NCBI GenBank assembly: GCA_012845835.1
Contig: JABAKD010000028.1
Coordinates: 1,557,501 to 1,621,500, forward strand
Direction of reading: 5' to 3'
DNA from: Undaria pinnatifida
Lineage: Eukaryota; Sar; Phaeophyceae; Laminariales; Alariaceae
DNA: 64,000 bases
In this document: positions 47,701 to 59,700 of the stretch, piece after piece
Position numbering within the stretch: position 1 is the first letter of the stretch
Layout: each line of letters begins with the position of its first letter
The notes under the pieces: model-generated
What the model was told of the DNA's origin: nothing
The model's input: only the letters and a program-made list of their open reading frames with translations
Database searches by the model: none
Made by a program: the position numbers and the translations under genes

Positions 47701-50700
47701 ACTAAAATCATCCTGTTGACCCTGATAGCTACACTGTAGTTGTAAGGGGAGTCGCCGACCTATATCCTTAATGAGGACACACAACTCGTAATGCGCGCGA
47801 TCGGAGTATCACACACAGCTTGCAAAGATGAGTTTCGACGAAATCTTCGATCTCACAGCTGGAGTGTATTTTAATTTTTATAATAATATACTGGGACTTG
47901 AAACTTGAAACCGCGCGCCACAGCTGCAGCAGCAGCTTGTCTCAATTCCCAGGCAACATTTTTCAGGTTTTCAGCTGAGATCCGGCGAGGCCGAGATCGA
48001 TAGAGTACCCGTCGTATTTTCAAATAGCACAGGGCCGGGCGGGGCGGCGGGGAGGGGGGAGGGGCGCAGACCCCCCCCCCACGCCCCGCTCATCTGAAAA
48101 ACCTGCGTGTACGTGCCAGCTGACAACGTGCATGCCCAGGAAAGCCTCTTTGACTCCTTGTACTGTTCTGGATAGATTCGAACGAAGCCAACAGAAAGGG
48201 AAGAAGAAGCAGATCCGCATGATGATGCGTTGTTCGTGCCGTTGTTCGTGCCGACTCGTTGTGATATCATACATACGGCTGTCCGTCGCATTTTGTTTGC
48301 AAACAACACAGGACCGGGCTGGGCGGTGGGGCGGGGACGCGTCCCAACCCCGCACCCCGCCCAGCTGTCAAGCGTCAAGCCTCGTGTGCGTGCCAACGAT
48401 GGCCTCGCGGACGCCGTATATTTTCTGGCTGACGGGATGGATTCAAATTAGTATGTACGAGGCCAAGTGACGTACTCTGTAGTCTATGCCAACTGCAACA
48501 GAAAGGGTTAGACTGAAGCTATACTCAGTGGTGGTAGAAGCAGCAGCAGTAGAGAAGCGTCATTGAGACCCGCGTGCAGAGCAACCCCTCTGGACGCTAT
48601 AAGCAATACGGTACTCGTAGGTATGTATCATCCCATCGTAATTTTGGTATGGGAGATATATTCGTAGGTGAGATACTTGTTCTAGGTGGTTTCATGAAAA
48701 ACAGGAAACACGCCTTCACGATGCAACTTAAACCCCATGCTTCACGTGATGATGCCGTATTGTTAAAAATACTAAATCGTGCAAACTGTGTGAATCTCCA
48801 CCACGGCGCCGCTCCTCCCGCGGCGTAGGTTTATCCGGTCGGAACTAGAGGTGGGCACCTTTAAAGAATTCGGTTTAAACCGGTTTTTGGAAACCCAGCA
48901 GGCTTGTTCGAGTAGCCGGTAAAAAAAAAAATGCCGGTTTTGAGGATGGTTCAACCCGGTTAACCGAAAACCGTAATAATCCGGAAAAACCGGTTTCCGA
49001 AAAACCGGTTTGGTTTAAACCGGCAAACCGGACAACATCTTCATTGCTTGTCGAGAGAATTAAACGATGACCGTAGCAGTGGTTGCATTAGTACTATAGA
49101 TAGTAGAGTATCGTGCATACGTAAGTGTCCACAACCGCTGTCTTAGGTACAATATGTAGAGGACAGACCAGGCAGCAATGTTTCTAACCTTTTAGTAGTT
49201 GCATTTGCGGAGCCCAGTTTGGGTGCTGGCCCGACGCCGTCTGGATGGTGTTATCTGCTTGGTTGCCGTGTTTTTGCTTGTTTTTCTTAGGTGCGTTTGT
49301 GTATTGGGTACGGGGGCGATGATGACGGTATGGGCACCTCGGAAATAATGCACATGTGATAGACCCGGGATGGCTGCTGCCCCCGATGTTAGTTGGGTGG
49401 TGTCAGCTGCGTAGTTTGCTAGTTGCTGCCTGTCTGTTTAGTTTTTTCTCATTTTTCTCGTGTCGTCCTTTTTCCCTCCTTCTTTCCAATTCTTTGTTCC
49501 CTTTTTGTTTTTTTCATTGCTTGCTATTCGTTTACTTGTGTTGTCGCAAATAGGCTGGTGTCCTGGCTTGCATATTTTTGCCGCCGTGTTCATTGCGATT
49601 GACATTGCATGGCCAAGTAACCTTATTGTATTTGCAATATGTATCTCTGCCTTGTAGGTTGTGACCACAGCGCTCTTCTCTCTAGGCAGCTCTCTCTAGG
49701 ATGCGTCGTATCTTTGCCTCGTAGTTTGTGACCACAGAGCTCTTCTCTCTAGGCAGCTCTCTCTAGGAGGCATCGGCACGGACACTGGTGGTGCTGGATT
49801 TAGATGAGCGGAAATGCCAGTTTATTGTGAAGAACATACACACCAACCATAACGAAACAGCTATTGTATTATCATACGATCATGATTCCCGGCGAACATT
49901 GTTTTTTACATCAAACGAAACGTATGCATACAAGGTTTCTACGCTCAGGAGCAACGCTATGTTTTTTGATTCCAAGACCGTCGGACAATGGAAGGGTCGA
50001 TCAAAGCGACTTTTTTTGTTTTGGTCGTGATGTTAGCCCTAAATTAATACCTTCTACTTTAGTACGTACGTAACAGTGCTGACGGCTGACTGACGGCGGA
50101 ATGCAAAACTAAACAAAATGCAGCCGCAGTGTTGATATATTTTCCATCCGACCTGCAGTGTCGGTCCGCCTATACAAATTAGACTTTAAGAAAGTTAGCC
50201 TTGAAGTTAACAAACGTAGTTTAGGTGAAGTGCCGGCATGTGCCAGCCGGAAATGCCAGTCTGAATCAAAATTCGATGTACATGCAAACCAAAAAAGTCG
50301 AGATATTAATGTAGAAATTCGAGTACGTTAATAATGAAACGATCCCCAGTGAATGAATGCTTCTTACAGCAGTACATGCGCGTATTGTGGGCGGATCAAC
50401 GTAAGAATGCAGCGTTTCTAGGATTCCAACAAAAGAAAGCTGCGTTTCAAATGAAAATAGTGGCAATAGCGCGAAAACATGGGAGCCGGGCAGCGATCTT
50501 TAATCGTATTACGTCTATGTATGATATGATACGTCCGTCGATAGAGGGCTGACGATGTCCAAGAAGAGGACATGTCTGATCGGAGACAGCCTCGTGCGGA
50601 TCATCACCGTCCGCGGTGCCATCACCTCCGGCCTCCTCGACGCATACTTGAAGCAAAAGACAAAACTACTTCCGAGCGTTTACTGTGCTGCCGTTATACT

Positions 50701-53700
50701 CGTTTGATAGGCTCAGATGTTCGGTGGTCAACACAACGCAATTATTTTGCCACAGCACGACTCAAGGGTAGGTGGAACGGCGATGTTGCGATGTTATTCT
50801 GGCTGACAATAGCTAGTTGTCAGCTTGGTTTCGGATGTTATTGTGCTCATCGTGAAATCGTGACACTGCCGTTTTGTACGTTTTCAATATATTTGCACGC
50901 TGATCGAAAGGCTTTGCTTTTACCTGATGTCAGGATAGTTTCAGGATACTGCTAGTTCAGGTGGCGTAGCTTCTTCTGGTGTTGGGTATGGGCGCTGCTA
51001 GCAAGAGGTCTGCCATCGTCAAGTTTTCCCCATTTGTTCCGGTGGCGGTTAAAGGTTATGCAATGTTCAGATCGGTGCTCTATAGTAATAACTACTACCG
51101 TTGCACCTGGCGTTTCTGTTTGTTACTGAACGCAAACAGCTGACTGCTGTTCGTGTCTGATAGCCTTGAGGGAGGGACCGGTACAATGTCAAATGAGTCA
51201 TAGGCGATATACTCAACAGCGGTTGTTTCATTTAGTCCCACGCAGTGCGTCATCGCGAAACGCGTATTATGTCTTCTATGTTTTGTCTCCTGTGATACAT
51301 AATCGTGTCGCCGACCTATATCCTTAATGAGGACACACAACCCGTAATGCGCGCAATCGGAGTATCACACACAGCTTGCAAAGATGAGTTTCGACAAAAT
51401 GTTCGATCTTGCAGCTGGAGTGTATTTTAATTTTTATAATAATCGTTGTGCATGCCGACTTGTTGTGTAAAATCCTGGCAACATGGATATCACTATCATA
51501 CCAGGTATACCAGGAATTTATTATATGTACCGGGTATATACTGAGCTCGTCGGGCCTGCTGCACGTCCTCCATGCCGCATTTTTGTATAGAATAGAGATT
51601 GGTACATTACCAAAGCAGTAGCCGTATAGGGCTGCAATAATTGAAGCTCTTATAAGATGCATATTATATATTACCAGGTAGCAAGTGTACGGTGCATACT
51701 TCATTATATACGGACAATGTCTTGTGTATTATATAATGGAGATCACGTTACCCCGTACAATTATGTGCTGTTGTTGTGGCAGTGAGTGCCACACTACCTC
51801 ATTTTCTGGTAGCACGCCACCCGTGGCTCGGAATCCACATAAACAGCACGTGCTGGGCCCAAACATGCTGTTTTGTTCAATGGTTAAGAGGCGTTTCACC
51901 CTACCATACGGTGTTAACGGGCTTTCGGAGGTTAAAACCGGGTGAAAAAAACTGTTGTATCCAAACATTAATCCGGTTTTCGTTTCGAGAATAACACCTC
52001 GTTATCCGGTTTTCGTTATTTTTTGTTTTCCCCCAAGATGCCCACCTCTAGTCGGCACCAAGGACCCCGCCCTCTCTGCCTGACGGAGCCCGCTCGTCCA
52101 CCGTGCACAGTAGCAGGCTAGCAATGCTCGTTTTGCGACTTTACGCTCGCATTCAAACATCAACATTTTTGCGGAGAATTGGTGTTATCACACGTAAAGT
52201 CCCCCGAATCGCTCGTTCCACATTCGTTTCTGCAACTCCCACCCCTCGACGCACCCACAACGCCGGGGCACGAGACCGGCCGCCCCGGCCCATATTTCCC
52301 ACACTCTTGCCGCCATGAGCTGCCAAATCCCGCGGAGACGGCGGCGTTTCTCATCTCGGCTACGCGAGAAGAGGGCCTCCCCGGGCCTTGGAATCGAAAA
52401 CAAGACATTTTACGGTCACGAGCGAGCATAGATGTCGGTTGACGCCACGCTTGCCTCTTGACGGGCAGCTGTCAAGGACCTCCCGACAGTAAAAACTCTT
52501 GCAAGTACAAGGTAAATTTAACTATTTTGACGGGCCAAAGCTAGACCGTCAACCAAGATTATTTGCGCACTACAACAAGCTACCTCAAAAAAGTTTACCG
52601 TCGGCGTTCGCGTGTACATAGGTGTTGGTGGAAGTTAGGCAAGAGTATTCCGACGGTCCCACTTACCACGCAGAGTCTGTCAGAAAACGGTATATGCATA
52701 TGTACCATTTTGCTTTTTTTGCCTAGTCCGTCCCTTTTTCTCCGCCGGCGCAGAGTTTTTTGGTGTGTTTTCTTCTGCAATGCGATCAGACTACCCGTCG
52801 GTATATTATCAGCCGTGTGCCGGGCTCATGGGACGTCCGTGGCGCGAGCTATGGCCGCGGAAAGCCGCCGAAACTGGCTCTATTTTGCGGGGTATGAGAC
52901 ACTTCTGTCCCCGAGCAACCACACACTAGACGTATTTAAGCCTCGAGGTTAGGTCTTAAGTACTTCCAACTGGAAGAGCTAGGCCATTCGATGTTTCGAC
53001 CTTAAACGCATAAAAAAAACACCATATGTCTAAAACTCGAAATAGTGGTCTCTTTCAGTACGCATAAAAAGAAAAGCCGAGGAAAGATCAAACTACTTGA
53101 AAATAGACTATGATATTTCTGCACTACTCCAGACGCAGATGGCAAGACGAGGATTTATGTCATGAGTCAGCACATGAGTGGGTGGAAACTTCGAGAAAGA
53201 CCCTCCCCTGCCCATGCTGTGCGAGCTTGAACAAACGGCCAAAACAAATAACTGGTGCCTGGCAAAAACATTGAGTGCTTCGTACTCCATACTCGCTTCA
53301 TATGTAGGATACCTCGCAGGCGTTTGCCGCCTTCGGTGTGCCTCAGTGTGGCAGTCAGTACAGCAGCACAGCAGGACTGGCCCTCAACCCGGTTCAATTT
53401 CCACCCTCGAAATGTAGGCATCCGCGGGAAAGAGGCAACAGGGTTGTAAACTGCAGCAGCAGCTCCGGCCATGCGCTACGTCGGGCACAAAAACCAAACA
53501 AAAAAAATGTGTCATCGAAAAATTACAGCCTCTCAGGACGAGAGAGCAGGAGCACGAGCGCGCGACGAACTATGTCAGAGTCCCAGTTCTCTGACCGCAG
53601 AGAACGCCAGGGTAGGAGGAGTCTCGCGGGCGTTTTCCACCGGCTAGTTGTGCTGTAGTTGGGTTGGCTGTTGGGGTGCTGGTTGTCTGTGTGTTGTGCT

Positions 53701-56700
53701 GTGTTGTTTTGTTTTGTGGTGTGTTGTGTTGTGTGTGCGCTCGATCCTCGTGAATGAACGAGGAATCCTTTTCAAGTAACAGTACGTAGAGGCATGCCGC
53801 TCCACGAGAGTGGGTCGCCTCTGACCACCGCCAACGTTTCTGATGGTGTTGTATACGCAGGTTGATTAACCCGGGTTGGGGATACACCAAGCGGCTTGCT
53901 AGGTTGAGCGTTGCAATTACTGCGTGGGTGTTGTGCTGTGTTGCTGCTGCAGAGTGTCTGATGTTTCCTCGAGCTTTTGTCGTCTGAAATGCTGTTGTTT
54001 GCTGGAAAATACTCGGAAAATTGCTTCAAATATGCACTTGGGCCAAAATGTGCCCAAGTGCATATTTTGGGAAAATCCACATCTCACCGTGGTCTGCCGT
54101 GGTCGTTAGGTCGATAAAATAGACCTATTTTTTAGACATTTAAAACACGATAGGGCTTAATTTGGTTTAGAGCCAAAAATATAGGCATATCGTCAGGCTT
54201 AAATACGTCTACTACACACACGGTGGAACTTTAGTCGTCGCACGTACATCGGGGTGGCATCAAAATGTATTTGCGAGAGAATTTTCCCGCACTGCTAGAC
54301 GCGGGCGCGGTGTATATGTACCCGCTGCAACGACGTGAACTATGTCATTACTGTGAGTTCTCCCTCACAATTGACACGGTGGTTACCATACAGCAGTAGC
54401 GAAACCTGTATAAAGAGATATAAAGTAGCAACACAACTCAAGCAAAAGTAACGATGTGCACACAACAGACCATATCGGCAACAAACATCGGTATAAACTG
54501 TCTACGATCACAGCAGCAGCACGCAACCGCAGAGAGCGGCAATAATATATAGATCATAAAAAATCAAATTTTATTGAGAACGGGATTTTTTTCTGGATGG
54601 ACCGAGGAGAATAAATACACAAGACCTTTACTCTCATCAAAAGAACATACACAGCGGTTTTACAATAGAGCACCACCAGCAAGCAGCACGTAGTCCATAG
54701 ACTCTAATAGTTTATTGTCATATGAGCAACGACGGGAACTATGTCATTACTGTGAGTTCTCCCTCACAATTGACACGGTGGTTAATATACAGCAGTAGCG
54801 AAACCTGTATAAAGATATATAAAGTAGCAACACAACTCAAGCAAAAGTAACGATGTGCACACAACAGACCATATCGGCAACAAACATCGGTATAAACTGT
54901 TTAACTGTTTAAGCGCGCGGGGAAAAATACTGGACACAGAAAACAAACAACAAATTGACACCAATGATTCCTCTAACAGCAGCGACAGCAGTACAAACGT
55001 AGAATTAATTGCTGCCACGCAGTTATACGGAGTGGACTTTCGAATAACTTATCACACCGAGCCTCAGCAATATCCCAACCCTCCTCCTCCAAATGTCTGT
55101 GATATCTTATATTATCCGCATTCTTTCCACTACGCATCCCTCCGATATACACCTTCTGCATAAATACTTCATCATCAGTTGTGGTCATTCGACTTGCGTC
55201 GCCCCCGGGAGGCACGTGTCCACCTCCCGAAGGGGAACCTTGTACCGTCTACATTTCAGTCTGTGTGACGTAAAAATGTTTTGTTTTGCCATGTGAACCG
55301 TTTTTTTTTTACCTTGCACTGGCGTAGAAAAACATGGTATACCGTTTGATGGCATTTGGCTTTCCGGACAGATAGTCGGACGGACAGCTCGGCAATATCG
55401 GCGACAGTAGCCTCAGTAATCTTAGGAATTTGGGGTCTGCCAGGGCTTGGCCTACTGGCTACTATCAAGGTTGGCTTGTGTGCAGGTTGAACCTACGACC
55501 GCGGCCGAAGTGCCTCGTACACATCTCTACCGAATACAAACTAGTAATACAGGATAACCGCGAACTGCCGGGCAAGCGACAACCCACGACCTGCGAAGCC
55601 TCGAGTGAGCCTATCGAAGAGTACGCAGAGAGGGAAGGGGATGGGGCAGAAAAGTGCCATGGGCATACGTTGATTTAGCTTGGAAAGTGAACCAGGGAAA
55701 GCGCTGCGATTGGCAAGGAGCGGGTTTGGCAAGCGGCAGTTGTGGAAAAGCGGCAGGTTCACCATGAACGAGACCACGCGATTTCCGAACTCAACCCCCC
55801 AGTCATTGCATTTTTCCAGAGGAACGCTAAGCCTGACATGCCACCGCGGGCTCACGATATATTTCAGGAGTTAATGAGCTACCCGCAAGTACTGTGATGT
55901 GATAATACGGTCCAATCAGCATCGTCATCACTTTTCACCAAGTCATCCCATCATCATCCTCATCCTCATTATTTTCCATAATCAACAGTCATCATCACCA
56001 TCATTACCATAATCACCAGTCATCATCACCATCATTACCATAATCACCAGTCATCATCACCATCGCCATCGTCCTCATCATCATTGCCATTACCATAATT
56101 CCCAGTCGCTATTATCACCACCGCCACCACCATAATCTTCATCATCACATAATCGAAACCCTTGCTTCTCTTGGCAACCGCACTCGCACCTTCTCGGCCC
56201 ACACGTCGCCTCGCAGTACTACGACAACACGGTGTTTCATCGCGTCATCCGAAAGTTTATGGTTCAGGGGGGGGATCCGACCGGCACGGGTAAAGGGGGA
56301 GAGAGCGTCTACGGCAAACCTTTTCGGGACGAGATTCACACCCGCATCAAGTTCAACCATCGTGGCCAGGTGGCGATGGCGAACGAGAACGAGCCAGGCA
56401 CCAACCATAGCCAGTTTTTCTTCACGCTGGACAACGCGCCCCACCTCGACAAAAAACATACCATCTTCGGCAAGGTGGGATTTGCCTTCCTTTTTTTGTG
56501 TGTGTGTAGCTTTCGTGTACTTTTGTCTGTTTTTCATTTCGATGCTGGGAGTGGTGTCCTTGATTTTCGTGTGCTGGAAAGACTTGGATTCCTTGTTGTT
56601 TTGGTTTCGGCGCTGATCCCTTGAAAACTGCACCCACGTTTGCGGAACAAACGACTTGGAATAAAGCGGGACGAACTTGCGTAGTAAAAGGGTCAACACC

Positions 56701-59700
56701 GGCGTCGGTATGTTGGTGGTGGTTATTTTGCGGTGGGTACCCCATTTTCTCTCGACATCATACCAGTCTTGCGAACACGCGCGTAGCACATTTCCGTGGC
56801 CAGTGTACCCTCCCCCGCCCCTCTCTAGAAAACCTTTTCCCACGAAACACAACACCCCTCAATCAATCACCGCCCCCACGAAAACCGACAACAAATCAAT
56901 CTTCGCCACCCGCGCAAAACACACAACCGCAGATAACTGGCAACACCATATTTAACGCCCTGCGGATGGGAGACATCGAGACGGATAGGGAAGACCGCCC
57001 ACTCGAGCCCCCCCGGCTCATCTCGGTCGAAGTTCTCCTCAACCCTTTCGACGACATCGTTCCCCGCAATGTTGGCGGCCAAGCTGCAACCGCGGAAGCA
57101 GAAGCCGTCGCGGCCGCCGAAGCCTTGGAAAAGAAAAAACGAAAAAAGCAAGGCAAGAAAGATTTCAAGCTCTTGTCTTTTGGAGATGAGGCCGAAGGAG
57201 AAGAAAAGGAGCTGGAAGCGCAGCCCTCGAGCAGCCGCGGGGTTAAGAGCGCGCATGACGCCCTCGACGACGATAAGTTCAGCAAGGACATGGCCTATGA
57301 TGTGGAGGCGTTGAAGAAGGCGGGGGCGGGGGGAAAGGACGCCGTGGCTCCTAAGGAGGGGCTGAGGAAGGCTGTGAAAACGGCAGCCAAGGGTACTGCG
57401 AAAGGGATGAGGTAAGCCGTCTCGGTGCACGGTTGGCAAAAAAGTAAATATAGTATCGGAGCTGTCGCTAGGTGTTCGTGCTGCCGGATGGTTGCACTCT
57501 TCTTGAGCGTGTGCGAGAAGTTGACTGATACTGCGGTAGAGGTGCGACATATTATTTTCTGGGGCTCCTTTGAGGAGCTCTATACCCCACCCAAAAACGG
57601 ATATCGGGCAATCTGAAAGGTGCAACCCGATGAAAGAATCCACGGCCTAGGTATACGAAACAATCCTATTGCAAAAAACAGAGTGGCATTCCGACCATTC
57701 TGGGTTAAGGAGCCCCGTCATTCATAACGCATTTGGTCCAAACGTGCTACCTCTATCGTAGCACGCGTCAGTTCGTGCGGCAGGATGGTTGTACCTGTCA
57801 CCAGCCTGTGCGCGTTCGTGGTCGGCAATCGTAACAGTCATACATCTCGACGGGGTCTTCTTTTTTGGGCACGGTGTAAAAAAGAAACCCGCATTTAGCT
57901 CGTGAAAATACAAATTGCAACAACAGTGGCATTGCTCGGGCGGGGTCAAGGTGGGGGAGGGGGCACATAGACACTTTTTTTGCGGCCGCTGCCGTGTTCC
58001 GCAGTCGTAGCTCGCACGTTTTTTTTCAGCGACTGCCGTGTTACGCAATCGTAGCTCACACGTTTCTTCTCAGCCACTGCTGTATTCCGCAGTTCCGCAG
58101 TCGTTGCTCTCTGTAAAGGCTCTTTCTGACGGCTGATTGGTATGGAGTGGTGGGTCGCATGGTACAGGACTGCAGCACTTGAATTAATCGGTCCAACGTA
58201 TGCTGTATCAGGTGGGTTCTTTAATGCCGATTAATCACTCGCACATTCGCAGAGAAGGGTGTATCTGTATCTCCACGCATGGCACCCCCCATCCTCCCGG
58301 CCATCACGGCAACCCAAACGCACATGTTAACAATTTGGTGGATTTCACAGCTGACGAATAAGTGTGTGTTCTCTTCATATTGAACCGTCACTTGTACCCA
58401 ACACCAGCACACCCAGCGTTCGTTCCGATTATTTATCGCAGAGATACACAAATTCTGTGGTCACAGACTCTGTGAGACAGACACACCAAATTACTGGCAA
58501 ATGGATCGAGGAAAGGAAATTATCGGCCAACGTGCCAGGTACGATTAGTACAACAAAAGCAAGAAAAAAAAGGAAAGGCACTAATTGGTATGATGTGCCG
58601 AGAAACTTTTCACGACCATTGTTTTCTGTCTTTGCTGCTGTTTTGTTCCGTCGTCGTTTTTTCTGAAGTGTGGAAGGGGCGGGGGGGGGCTCTTCCTCCG
58701 GAGACCCGGACGGATTTCGCCGGCACCCCAAAGGGTTCGACGACGGCGACGCGTTCATGAAAAAAATGCGCAAGCAGATGATGGAAAAGAGGAGAGCACT
58801 GGAGAAGAAAGCGGCAGATGGCGACAACCACCACGTGGACTTTGAGGCGGACAAGGAAGAGGAGGAGGAGGGAGCGGGAGGCGGGGGCGATGAGGGGACG
58901 GGGTGGAAGGGGGGAGGTGCGAACGACGATACCGAAAAGGAGAAGGCGAGGAAGAAGGCTATCAAGGAGCGGGCCAAGGAGTACGAGACGCTAAGGGAGG
59001 AGTTGAAGTCGAAGCACAGGGCAGCTAGGGTTATGACGGGGCAAGAGAGAGTTACATACGATGCGGTAAGCTTTGGGATACAACGGGTTGACCTCAATCC
59101 CTTTTACCAATGGAATTGGGATCCTACACATGTTCCAAGTATGTCCCCAAAAAAGTGGATGCAGTTGTAAAGGGGTTGACGGTGTTAAGCCCGAAGATGC
59201 TCCTCCCTCGTATGAATAGAATCACCACAGGTATATGGCATGGCATACTTGTAGTAGCCACATCTAGCTGCACCGCTCAGCCGACATTCGCACGACGACT
59301 ATGCTCAACGGACGCCTCGCGGTGCCATCTCCGCTTTGGTATCTTATGCCGTCTGGTTTGGGCGGGCTGAAAAAATAACAACTCCTGCACTTGTTGTTAT
59401 GTGCGTTAGTTAGTTGCTCGATGCTTGTTCGTTTGACGACAATATTGGCCATGGCTATCCCTGTCAGTAATCGGACAGACGAGCACATTTCCATTGGGCA
59501 CGTTTGGACTTTCCGTTATCCGTTTTACCGTACCCCCATAAACTGGGAACTATCACACCTTTTCACACGTCGAAAACATCATGATCTATATAATCTGGAT
59601 CCTATACTTCGAAGTGAGTTATATGTCGTTATGATAAGCTGTGCAGGATCTGTTCAGTACCGATCCAACCCGGGAAAATGAGCTAGATCATGCAGGTTAT

